Origin: Trichostrongylus colubriformis
Taxonomy: Eukaryota > Nematoda > Chromadorea > Rhabditida > Trichostrongylidae
DNA length: 64,000 bases
Assembly: GCA_963978905.1 (NCBI GenBank)
Contig: OZ022260.1
Coordinates: 38,562,259 to 38,626,258, forward strand
Direction: 5' to 3'
Under the pieces are notes generated by a model. The model was not told the DNA's origin, searched no databases, and was given only the letters and a program-made list of their open reading frames with translations. This document shows positions 47,381-57,395 of this stretch, piece by piece. The position numbers and the translations under genes were made by a program. Each line of letters opens with the position of its first letter. Positions within the stretch are counted from its first letter, which is position 1.

Positions 47381-47624
47381 TAGTATACTCGTGTTTTTGC
47401 ATTATCAAACTTCCGAAGTAAGAGGGGGGTCGTATTTAGGCCCCTTTTTGGAGAGGGGGTCGTATTTTTTGAAAATTTTCCTCAACTTGACGATTGACCC
47501 TGGTTACCAGCTTGCTCCAAAACTGTCTTGGAAACGATCAGGTGGTCGGTAACGATCAGTACGTCGAGATTACGCTAGGCGCTCAGTTCAGATTCAATGT
47601 CCTGGTTGTCATATTCAATAAACT

Positions 47625-48939
47625 GACAAGGAAGGCCAATCAGGGCATGGTGAGCTTTTCAAAACGGTTTTTTGCATTCAATAGGGTCACATACATGATG
47701 CAAAAAACCGATCTCAAATTCGGCTAAATGGTTTTGGGGGGCCCAGAAAATAGTTGATGGTTCGATCCCCACAGAGGACAAATTTTTGAATTTTTCTAGT
47801 TTTCATCCATTTGTGCTCATGTAAGACCAAATGTGCAAAATATGTGCAAAATCAATTTTTATTCTACCACGGAACCGCTATCTCCAGTATTTGTACTAAG
47901 TGAATGATTGTTTGGACCTGCCAACGCTCATAACAGGAGAACTAGGCGTTTTCCCGCAGAATACGTGTAGTATTCATGCTCACGGGGTCGAACTACCCTA
48001 GGTGACAAGTTTTCAGCCTAATCGTGATTTGGACCCAAACTCGGAAAATCGAGCGACCGATAGTACTACTACTGCCGTAGTAAGCAACACTCGACGAAAG
48101 GAGGTGGATAGCCGATATATGGAAATATTTGCTATCTTTTGCCATCGCATGGTGTTGCTAGGTGCAGTTCACTTGGAATACGTTGATTCTGCAAATGTTC
48201 CATTGAACTTAATGAGGCTGCTAGTTGTTCGTTTGTACAAGTAGAGCAGTGACTATGTGCCCATGTCCATCCTACTATCTCGAGTTTGGTCAAAATCTCA
48301 GTTTGGATAATATTTTGTATCTAGGGCTAATTGAGTCTCCTGAGCACGAATATCACACTAGTTTCGCACGAAAACGCGTGCTAAGGGCGCCGAAGGGTCC
48401 AAATACTTTAACCACTGAAAGCTTGTAAATGAGGTCACTTTCGTGCACCAGCGACCGAAATTGCAGTCATTTTGCATAAGCGCAAGTAGTATAGCGCTGG
48501 ACAAGGAAAATTAATAAAATGCAAAAGCTAGACGTCGAGGGAAGTTGCACCACGAACGCCTCTTCCACCGTGCCAGTGCCGTCCATCCCCCTACCCACTC
48601 GGCCACCCAACCACCTCAAGCACGCTGACCTGTGCATCCCCTATGAGTTTTCTTTGCTTCGTTTAGCATTTACCATATATGATTCTACATTTTTGAACCA
48701 GCTCACAGTGGTTTTGGCGATGGTTTGAAGTCTCACAGTCTTCTGATATACATATACTGAACGCCGCTGCTGGAAAGCATTGCGGCAAACTGGTCAAAAT
48801 GCTACTTTGTAAGAACCTTTTGTCACTCATTTTCTGCGCCTCCCAAAACCATTTAGCCAAATTTGAGACCGGTTTTTTGCTTCATGAATGAAAAACCTTT
48901 TTGAAAAAGCTCACCATGACCTGATGGGCCTTCCTTGTG
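47625..48939 (+). mobile_element. CORE-K foldback, copy 3 (1.3 kb)
   Basis: Ends GACAAGGAAGGCCAATCAGG and the inverted CCTGATGGGCCTTCCTTGTG share about 120 bp (CATGGTGAGCTTTT, CTAAATGGTTTTGGG). The core words CAAGTTTTCAGCC, CCTGAGCACGAATATCACAC match copies 1 and 2. In the left arm GGCTAAATGGTTT then GATGGTTCGATCCCC (47735-47775) resemble tRNA A and B boxes. Non-coding. Confidence 0.78.
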
Positions 48940-49054
48940 ATGGCTAGATCAAGCGTAGTTGCTATTTTCTCACTCCTAACAACTGTGATATGGGTAGGTG
49001 TGGAGTATAGGTTGTAGTTCTAATATAACTCAAACGTTGGGGAAAGATTAAGGT

Positions 49055-49270
49055 CTGGGATGAGTTTCTGAACGTCATGAAAGAGGCCTGGGCACAGCGG
49101 CGGAGCTCATCTCGAGTAGGCGTCCGTACATCAAAAATTCATAACTCGGCTCTAACGCGGCACAGAGACCACAAAAAAAATCGGTGGAAATGACCAATGT
49201 TCATGCTATACTGAACACGTTTGAAATAGGCGTCTATCCGCCCTTAGTGAGCAGAGAGTGCTATTAGCCG
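49055..49270. repeat. dispersed repeat L, copy 2
   Basis: ATGAGTTTCTGAACGTCATG, AATGTTCATGCTATACTGA and later words match 15460-15660 in order. Confidence 0.55.
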
Positions 49271-49600
49271 GATGATGCTCACTGCAAGCTCACGACATGG
49301 TGTAGCTTTGCTTTTAAAGATACAAACCTACTCAGGGAACTTTTATTTGACTTTTCTTCATGCTCCAATTTGTAGTGATACGTAACTGAGACATAGGGGC
49401 CGTGATGCGTTTGCATGTGATAACATACAGCTTTTACAATTTGTTCTTTCCCAACTAGAGATATTTCGAGTTATAATAACCATTTTGTCTATTGTATCAG
49501 ACTGAATGATTACAATCTCGATTATACTCATTAGCTTGTTACGGTTCAAGTGCCAGCATTATTCATGCATTGATTGTTCCACTATGAGCCCAGAAACTTC
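49271..49600. other. stretch with no recognised feature
   Basis: AT-rich; nothing recognised. Confidence 0.4.
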
Positions 49601-50959
49601 AGTGCCAGTTATTCATCCATATATACTACTACACTGTTGTACAAAACTTAGGGACGAGATGGATAAAGTAACATGAAACACTAGTGACTGGGTGGAAGTA
49701 AATGAAAGTGTGGGAGCATGTTGTCACTCGCCTAAGGGATATGCACAGGAAGTTAGACTTGTCTCGATGGATGAAGAGCTTGAATAAAGTGCAAAACATG
49801 GCCGACCACGCAAATTGAGGCAGTCATGGGTATGAAAAACTTTTTTTCTCAATCAACGAGTAGCTGCAAGGAACTGTGGTAATATGCTTCGATACATCAT
49901 GTCTCGAAGAGAGCATCTGGATGACCTCACTCGAGGAAGAATCATAGGGGAACTCGAAGAAGGTCGAACCGTGACGAATGCAGCCCAGGAGTTCGGTATT
50001 GCTCACAATTTTGTTTCACGTGCATAGAGAGCGTTCCGAACCTTTGGTACTGCTGCCCGAAGACGAGGAGGTGGTCGACCAAGGACAACTACATTAAGGA
50101 AAGACCGCTACATTGTGCAGCAGGCAAGAAGAGATCCTCGTCAGTCGGCTTCGGCTCTTGCAACGACGTTTAACTGGAAGCTAGGGCAAGCCCTTTCACG
50201 TACTACAGTGGCAAGACGACTGCATGGGGGTGGTCTCTTCGCCCGACGATCGTTACGTTGTGTTTCTTTGAACCCCGCGCATCGGCGAGACCGTTAACGG
50301 TGATGCCAGGAGCATGGCGAATGGGCAGATAAAGAATGGAGCCAGGTGCTCTTTTCGGATGAGAGCAGGTTCACTCTGAGCAGTGAATATGGACGCATCC
50401 TCATATGGCGAGAGGTGGAAACACGCAACTCTCCCGGAAACATTGTCGAACATGATCGTACTGGTGTTATGGTATGGAGAGGCATCATGTTGCATGGTCG
50501 CGCTGCCCTATAGGTTTTTGAGCATGGAACCCTCACCAGTCAGCGTTACTGCGACGAGGTTCTCCTACATCATGTCCGTATTTTCAGAGCTGCAATCGGC
50601 CCTGAATTCATTTTCATGAATGACAATGCGCGACCGCGTCGAGCAGCACAGGTGGAGGAGCTTCTAGAACGAGAGGATATCCGGCGAATGGAGTGGCCCG
50701 CCCGTTCCCCCGACCTAAATCCCATCGAGCACGTGTGAGATGCACTGGGTAGACGCATTGCAGCACGATCCAATGCACCAATGACGATCCAGCAATTGTC
50801 AAATGCACTGATTGAGGAGTGGAATGCCCTGCATCAGTAACTCATTACCAAGCTCGTGGAGAGCATGGGATCGCGTTGCACAGCATGTATTGCTGTCCGT
50901 GGTGAGCACACACCCTATAGCTCTCAGTACCAGTTATCCACCCATATACCCTACTACTA
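49601..50959 (+). mobile_element. Tc1-like transposon relic with direct-repeat flanks
   Basis: A Tc1-type left tip (CACTGTTGTACAAAACTTAG at 49631) begins just inside a 30-bp segment AGTGCCAGTTATTCATCCAT (from 49601). A similar segment AGTACCAGTTATCCACCCAT (from 50926) lies on the right in the same, not inverted, orientation. The expected inverted right tip was not found; the TG microsatellite begins soon after. Total length is near that of a Tc1 element. Confidence 0.75.
49899..50920 (+). pseudogene. Tc1-family transposase, single frame with nonsense codons
   Basis: Tc1 transposases cut and paste their element at TA sites. From ATG at 49899 the reading runs about 340 codons, the usual family length, without a single frameshift. 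An N-terminal helix-turn-helix (NAAQEFGIAHNFVSRA) is followed by a second DNA-binding region. The catalytic residues of the DD34E triad are all present: FSDESRF near 50360, MNDNARP near 50620 and SPDLNPIEHV near 50710-50740. Six in-frame stops break it: about 50023 (TAG), 50293 and 50299 (TAA, TGA), 50512 (TAG), 50737 (TGA) and 50836 (TAA). Several look like single changes from TGG or CAA codons. No frame insertion or deletion is seen, which is unusual for a relic with six stops. Confidence 0.93.
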
Positions 50960-50974
50960 ATCCGTTCGTCTCTG

Positions 50975-51430
50975 TGTTTGTGGTGTGAGGTGGTGTGTGG
51001 TGTGTGTCGTGTATGTATCTGTGTGTCTGGTGTGTGGAAGTGTGTTGTGTGTGGTGTGTGTGCCTGTGTGTGTCTCTCTGTATCTGTGTGTGTCTGTGGT
51101 GTGTGTGGTGTATGTCTGTGGTGTGTGGTGTTTGTGTATCTGTGTGTATGTGTATGTGTGTATGTGTGTATATGTATGTATGTGTGTATGTATGTATGTG
51201 TGTATGTATGTATGTATGTGTGTATGTGTGTATGTGTGTATGTGTGTGTGAGGTGTGTGTGTGGGATATGTGGTGTGTGTGGTGTTGTTTCCGTAGTGTC
51301 TGTGCATGTATCTGTGGTGTGTGTGGTGTGTGTGTCTGTGCGTATCTGTGTGTGTGGTGTGTGTGTATGTCTGTAGTGTATGTATGTGTGTGGTGAGTGT
51401 GTGGGGTGTGTGTGGTGTGCGGTGTGTGTG
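50975..51430 (+). repeat. TG / TATG microsatellite, about 455 bp
   Basis: Imperfect (TG)n, (TGTA)n and (TGTC)n repeats; the core 51135-51260 is mostly TGTATG. Cysteine-valine-rich and histidine-threonine-rich open frames over it on both strands are artefacts. It abuts the start of a REP-A copy, as do the TG tracts at 59980 and 32160. Confidence 0.97.
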
Positions 51431-52400
51431 TCCCCGTCTGTTTGTCACGAAATTTATATCCCGCGTCGCAGGGAAGCTGGCACCCTGGATCTTACAAGTG
51501 GTGGAGGGTGTGGTGAGAGGACCCTAGTGGCGGGGGTCCGAAATTGGTGGCAGTTGATAAGGGCTGATAAGGAGCGTCCGAAAGCGAACGTCACCAAAGT
51601 CATTTTTCTTTACTCGTTGACCCTAGAGCGTCGACCCTCATAGATATTATGCGGGATGAGACGGGGACACCAATGGTGGGTGATTCGCATTGATAACCGT
51701 TGATAACATTCTATAACGAATGTCGGAAGGCAAATGTCACGAGATCCGCTTTCGCGTTCCCGCTGATTCTGGAGCGTTGACGCTCACAGATGTTTTGTGG
51801 GGTGGCACAAGGATATTAATGGCGACTGACCGAAGCTGATAACGCTGATACGAGCTACTAATAGCCATAAGCGAGTGGATGGAATGGAATCCCGTACATC
51901 ATTCAGTACTTCAATATGACTACATAGTTACAGTCCATTTCACAGCGCTAGATAGGCGTGGTTGACTGGCGAGAGTGAGAGTGTGTAGCGGGGTGAGGGT
52001 GTTTCGCACACTCTTGCCCGAGTCCATAGGCCGCGCCCTATCAAGCGCTCCGAAATGGATGTAAAGTATCTGGTGCTCAAAGACGCCATGTGAGCAAAGT
52101 TGTTTTATGTTCTGATATCACGTGCAGCCAAGTATCGACCGCTAGGCTGCCTAACCCTCTGAATGATGGCCTTTCCTTCTCGATACTACACTGTATATGA
52201 ATGATCAAGATGCAATCTGGACTTGTAATTGCTACAAAGTAAGTGAATCACTTTGTAATGCGGTACCATTTGCAAGAAAGCGCATCAACCGCTAGACTGC
52301 CTGAAACTCCAAATAGTGGAGCACATAATATGATAAAAATATGATAAACATCAGTAGCTGGAAAATGATCTACAACCAATACATAGAGAAAATTTGTGAA
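51431..52400 (+). repeat. REP-A copy 3, interrupted by a MITE
   Basis: It begins GTCTGTTTGTCACGAAATTT and ATATCCCGCGTCGCAG, followed by monomers (GATAAGGAGCGTCCGAAAGC near 51555) and the tail words GTATCGACCGCTAGGCTGCC. A TA-type MITE is inserted at 51931-52061 in the tail. Confidence 0.85.
51931..52061. mobile_element. TA-type MITE, 131 bp, inside REP-A
   Basis: Ends CAGTCCATTTCACAGCGCTA and inverted AGCGCTCCGAAATGGATG lie between TA at 51929-51930 and 52062-52063. Interior in the reverse orientation to the copy at 7145. Confidence 0.85.
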
Positions 52401-52414
52401 GTAGACTTCCCTTC

Positions 52415-53756
52415 AGGCAGCGTTCATACTTTTGGAATCTGCGTTTTTGCGTTTTTGTGGAAAGAAGAATAGATACGTATCGATTTGTGTTTTTGCGTTT
52501 TTGCGTTTTTGTGGAAATGCAGAATTGTGGAAATGCGAATAAAGCATTAGATACGTATTGATTTCCATGCCACGAAGAGACGAGAGAATTAGAGAAAGGA
52601 GAGTGTGGAATTTGCGTTTTTGTGAAAATGCGGATTTGTGGAATTTGCGTTTTTGCGTTTTTGTGGAAAGAAGATTAGATACGTAACGATTTGCGGAACT
52701 TGCGTTTTCGCGTTTTTGTGGAAATGCGGAATCGTGGAATTTGCGTTTTCGCGTTTTTGTGGAAAGAAGATTAGATACGTATCGATTCGCGGAATTTGCG
52801 TTTTTGCGTTTTTGTGGAAATGAGGAAATGGATAAGATACGTGTCGATTGCTTCGTCAGCGAACGTGAATGATAAGACAAAGCACTTTCTACACAGAAGG
52901 ATTAGATTGATCTTATACATTGCTTTTTCAACAATTTTTTCCCTTCTCGTTCACTCTTTCGTGCTCTCGACCATTCGTTTTTGATATGTGATTTTCGTCT
53001 GCTGTCACACTGTAGTGTGTCTTTGGGTGGCGTGCAAGTGTTCCGAACAGCGTACCTGGAGTTCATGTCAGCAGTGTTGTGTGGAGAGTAATAACGACGA
53101 AATCAAGATCCTTGTGAGACTGAAACGTGTAATATGGGCTGTCACAGACTAGCCCCCCCCCCCCCCTTCATCATAGAACGTTTCTGCTTTCAGTGAGAAT
53201 TTGTATCTAGTTGAAGATGCCCTAATTTAATTATTTCAATTACAAGTTTTCCTCTTCATTACATATTTAGCTTTACAAGTATGTGCCTTTACTCTTCGAC
53301 GCTTACCCGTGACATGAGTGGACCAGCTACGTAGCCAAGATCTTGAATAGGAAGTAAATCAATCTTCTCGTGAAGGAACCCCACTCATGGGTGTCCTAAC
53401 CCCACAATTATCATCGGAACTCTTGCAACACACCCGTGCTAAGATGAATTTTCACAAGAAAATGAGAACAATTAGCTCATCATCATCCGTTCGACCGTTC
53501 GCAAATGATGAGCTGCGTGGAATGACACGCACCGCGCACGTGGCTTCCACGCTTTCCACATCCACATTTCCACAAAAACGCAAAAACGCAAATTCCACAA
53601 TTCCGCATTTCCACAAAAACGCAAATCCCGCAAATCGATACGTATCTACTCTTCTTTCCACAAAAACGCAAAACGCAGTTCTCCCAATCGATACGTATCT
53701 ATTCTTTTTTCCACAAAAACGCAAAAACGCAAATTCCAAAGGTATGAACGCTGCCT
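52415..53756. mobile_element. 1.34-kb foldback (GGAATTTGCG type) with unique centre
   Basis: Left end AGGCAGCGTTCATACTTTTG and the right end CAAAGGTATGAACGCTGCCT are inverted; both arms are built of GTTTTTGCGTTTTTGTGG units with GATACGTATCGAT between them. The left arm is 52415-52850, the right arm about 53555-53756. The 700-bp centre is unique and includes a 13-C run (53154-53166). Open frames in the arms such as FAFLWKCG and FPQKRKNA come from the repeat. The two arms might alternatively be two solo copies in opposite orientation. Confidence 0.8.
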
Positions 53757-54132
53757 CTGCGGTGAGATGAGTGGGTTCGTTTCATGCAGGCTCTGATTTT
53801 TGGGAGGACAATGGTATGATATTTACTTGATGCCGAGGGGCGACACATTTTGAGTAAGAGATGGGCGTGTGGTAGCAAATAGTAATAGGTAAAAAACAAT
53901 ACAGAACGGTTTGCCGATACAGTGTGATCCTATGCAGCGCAGAAAAAATGATAAGATGCTATAAGAAGCATGCTTCACTTACTTTTAATAGTCTTATTCA
54001 ATGCTACACCAACACCGATTTTTCACAGTTTTTCCTGCGACGGAAGCTCGCATTAGCGATTATTTCGAGCGTGGCTCGAACAGCTATCTTTGCACGGCTA
54101 AACATGTTAGGCGTCTGCATAACAAGTGGTGT
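53757..54132. other. stretch with no recognised feature
   Basis: Nothing recognised before the TA-type MITE. Confidence 0.4.
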
Positions 54133-54134
54133 TA

Positions 54135-54299
54135 TAGTCCATTTCTCAAAAACTGATTGGGCGTGTCCTACGGACTTGGGTGAACGTGTATCAAGCTCTC
54201 TCATCCCGCCACACACTCTCACTCTCGCCACGTAATCTCACTCTCGCCTCTCACCCTAGTCCGTAGGACACGCCCAATTACTTTTTGAGAAATGGACTG
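54135..54299. mobile_element. TA-type MITE, 165 bp
   Basis: Ends TAGTCCATTTCTCAAAAACT and inverted TTTTTGAGAAATGGACTG lie between TA at 54133-54134 and 54300-54301. The arms are nearly perfect (GGGCGTGTCCTACGGACT and its complement), suggesting a young copy. Confidence 0.9.
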
Positions 54300-54301
54300 T
54301 A

Positions 54302-54704
54302 AAAGTGATAATAGGAGAAGCAGTGGTTCTTATTCATTGTGACGCCTGATCAAGGGTTTACCCAATATAATGTGAGTCCTCGGATTTTGCTTCAGAAAGA
54401 TAGAATAGAACCACACATTATCTCATAAGAAGTGCTCGATGTACATCGCAGTGAGGGGGGCATCTCATTATAGACGCCATTTTTAACTCGTCCTGGAAAG
54501 AGAGGAAACTCTTCGAATGCTCAGATGTGCACTTTTCAAGAGATCCTCCTCTCACTGCGCGACGGGTGACAACCGTTTACGCTGAACGGTGTTCACAGCT
54601 TCATGCACTTCTTCGTGCTGAATGCACTATTCCACCACTGTCTGAATTCTAACCGTTTTATGTGCGCGTATTTCTATTTGCGGGAAGATGCGCTGTTATT
54701 ACTT
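54302..54704. other. stretch with no recognised feature
   Basis: Nothing recognised. Confidence 0.4.
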
Positions 54705-54957
54705 TATCAGTCGACTGGCGCTCACTACTGCGCGCGATTCATGTCGATGATTGATGAAAAGCGACTTATCTATATTACTACCAAATGCATTTTTATCACG
54801 CCACCACTCCTGCTTTTTTTTTGCAATTTAGTCAGATGAAAGCAGAGGGAAGAAAACTCCCACTCAACCCCGTACACAACGGTGGTTATGTCGATCAAAC
54901 CCATCTCGCTCTACATCGCCATGAATCGCGCACAGTAGTTCCGCCAGCCAATTGGTT
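54705..54957. mobile_element. element G (CAGTTGGCTGGCGC ends), copy 1
   Basis: TATCAGTCGACTGGCGCTCA and the inverted CCGCCAGCCAATTGG end the element, with ACTACTGCGCGCGATTCATG and its complement inside. Other copies are at 61069-61341 and, partial, 58668-58800. Confidence 0.75.
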
Positions 54958-55042
54958 TGTTTGAATATAACTCAGCAACAAAGAGCTACTCCCATGAACG
55001 ATGTTTTCAGCAACAGTGCGTATGTATGACGAGTGTATAATA

Positions 55043-55712
55043 TTGGGTAGTCTAAAAGTCTTTTCGTTTTTTTAAATACCGCTTTTTCCCTCCAAACTGC
55101 TTTCCAGCAATCTCTTCTGTACATACACATGTAGTACATGTCCACATGCATTTATAGGTATTATTGTCTTCCATCTCCCGGATAACCTTTTCCGGCAAAA
55201 TAAACATCAAAGGTAAACCTCATTTTCAATACAAAAATTTTTCTTTGAATGGCGTTAGACAGAGAAAGGAAAAGGTGATAATCCGATGGAGCAAGATCAG
55301 GGCTATAAGGTGGATGGGGCAGCAATTTTTATCCAAGCTCGAGAATTTTTTGGCGAGTCACTTTTTCAATAGTGGGTAGACTTGCCAAAAAATTGCCTCG
55401 CCAAAAAATTCTCGAGCTTGGATAAAAATTGCTGCCCATCCACCATATAGCCCTGATCTTGCTCCATCGGATTATCACCTTTTCCTTCCCCTGTCTAACG
55501 CCAATCAAAGAAAAATTTTTGTATTGAAAATGAGGTTGACCTTTGATATGTTTATTTTGCCGAAAAAGATTATCCGGGAGATGGAAGACAGTAACACCTA
55601 TAGATGCGTGTGGACCTGTTTTACATGTGTGTGTACAGAAGAGATTGCTGGAAAGCAGTTCGGAGGGAAAAAGCGGTATTTAAAAATACGAAAAGACTTT
55701 TGGACTACTCAA
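55043..55712. mobile_element. 670-bp palindrome made of mariner ends
   Basis: Tips TTGGGTAGTCTAAAAGTC and the inverted GACTTTTGGACTACTCAA lie between TA at 55041-55042 and 55713-55714. Two arms (55043-55357 and 55397-55712) are near-perfect inverted copies, with a 39-nt loop. Each arm is the 3' end of a mariner transposon, and each reads HPPYSPDLAPSDYHLF, the third catalytic aspartate region, on opposite strands. The 5' end and the first two catalytic residues are gone. Right-end foldbacks like this can be mobilised only in trans. Confidence 0.92.
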
Positions 55713-55714
55713 TA

Positions 55715-56724
55715 TGTGAACATTCGCTCAGAATTTTGCAAAGAGCCATGAAGGTAATTGTGACACAACTCGTGCCACACGGTCCTACGGTGCCACTAGG
55801 GTGTGACATGTCGTGCCATGCGGTTGTCAATGTGTTAAAATACTATTTCAACCTACCATCCTTCACTTGTAAGCAGTGCCTTATATGGCTCAGATTGAGG
55901 TGATTAATATTTTACATGTCAACCATACGTGTAGTTTTGGGCGGCCGTCTGTGAGCGCCCAGCATGATGCTGTTTGTAGATGCCAGTTAGGCTATCGCGC
56001 AGTCATGCACGTATTGTGCTATTGAACTATGCGAGATGGGCCCCATCGATATCTACTGAACGGTGTCGACTACTTCCACATCACGTATTTCTATCGTGTG
56101 ATTGTGCAGTATTGTGCGATAGTCATTCCGGTAGGATATACTTCTGTGAAGAAATCTCGGTGAAAACGCATATTTATCTACAGACAGTACATTGCGGTCG
56201 TCAGGTATCAATGTCGTCTTTGGTGAAACCATAGTAGTTGTGAACCCATGGACCAGGCCTTCCTTTTCCCTTTCCGTGGGGCTTGCGATTGTGATCCTGA
56301 AGACGTGAGTTGCTCGATCATACTTTGAGTGAAGAAGAGGTCATTGGCTAAGGTTTTGCGCTGGAAGGCTTTGGGCATATGCATGTTCGCAGTGTGTTAA
56401 GAAACTCTAACATAACAAGCGCTATAAAAGGGGAGCAACAGCCACGTTTTCTTCTGCTGATACTACTAAATATTGTCCGATGAGTATGCCTGTCTTTTTG
56501 TCACAAAATTCATTTGAAACTTTAGCGTGCGAGAGAAGCACGTTATTAATATTATAAGAATGAAATAAGTGCATGGTAGAAGGAGTTGGTTAGAGTTGCC
56601 TTGTAGGAACTTTTTCGTGCAATGTACACCCCTTCAGTCATTCAGCGGGGATGAACACCGTTTCGGAAGAATCACTTGCACAGTTCCGTATATCAAAGGC
56701 AGTGACAGAGGCAGTTCGGACGTT
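55715..56724. other. stretch with no recognised gene
   Basis: CCTGTCTTTTTGTCACAAAATTC at about 56489 is a diverged REP-A start. Otherwise nothing recognised. Confidence 0.4.
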
Positions 56725-57063
56725 GGATTCACTCCGATCTTTAAAATCCAATTGAACGCGATTTTTGGCGGTTCGGCACATCGGCGATTAGGCATTTCCG
56801 ACGATCCCACGTCAGTTTATGTGCTTGCAGCAAATAACCGAAACTGCCACTGAACCGAACCGTCAATCCTCACAAATCGCGGATGCACCGATGCGCTCAT
56901 CTTGTCGGTTGATACTTGATCTTTATGGTTACGCGAATGCACCTATTCTCTCGAATCTCGAATTGTGGATGCGCCAATGGTCTCGTTTTCTCGATCGATA
57001 AGTATACTTTACTTGACGACGATCTGGCAAAAATTCCACTCAGTTGGGTATAAACATAGCCGA
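56725..57063. mobile_element. diverged foldback of GCGCATCGG type
   Basis: The right end CACTCAGTTGGGTATAAACA matches the ends of 31572-31935 and 23660-23948; the interior has CGGCACATCGGCGATTAGG, CTCGATCGATAAGTATA and GCGGATGCACCGATGCGCTC. Confidence 0.65.
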
Positions 57064-57395
57064 ACCGGTTGGTTCTTTTCCACGGAAAGCAACACGTTGT
57101 GCACCGCGTAATTTGGATTGGTTTAACGATATTACGATACGACGCTAGCATTCTTATCACTCTACATCTCAGCCATTGTTCTAAAAGTCGACCCTAGGAG
57201 GTAAACTCTTTTAGGAAAGGTGGAACCCATTGAAAGCATGCCTCTTCTGAATATCAGCGGCGCGCCTTTCACCGGTAACGGTGCCACATATATGTAGTCT
57301 GATAGGGCACCCTGTTTTAATTTCAATGACTGATTCCAAGAGTTTCCCATTGCACACATAATTCCTACTACTGTCTTCTATATGAAGCTGCTTAG

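Larger units (their letters stand above)
44750..47502 (+). mobile_element. hAT-like non-autonomous element, copy 2 (2.75 kb)
   Basis: Ends CAGGGTCAAGCC and the complement of GATTGACCCTG are flanked by a perfect 8-bp duplication GTTACCAG (44742-44749 and 47503-47510). The first 1.2 kb matches copy 1 at 29527-30790 (for example GAAACCTCATGCATGGCGCG; GACACCTCC-AA-TTCACCGATTAACCG). It has grown by a mariner insertion (46514-47380). A hairpin lies at 46029-46106. No transposase was found. Confidence 0.93.

Noticed and set aside
50957..51448. Long open frames on both strands rich in Cys/Val or His/Thr
   Set aside because: They translate a TG/CA microsatellite, where stops are rare by composition; they are not genes.
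52413..53770. Open frames with repeated FAFLWKCG or FPQKRKNA
   Set aside because: They read through the GTTTTTGCG repeat units of a foldback in either direction.
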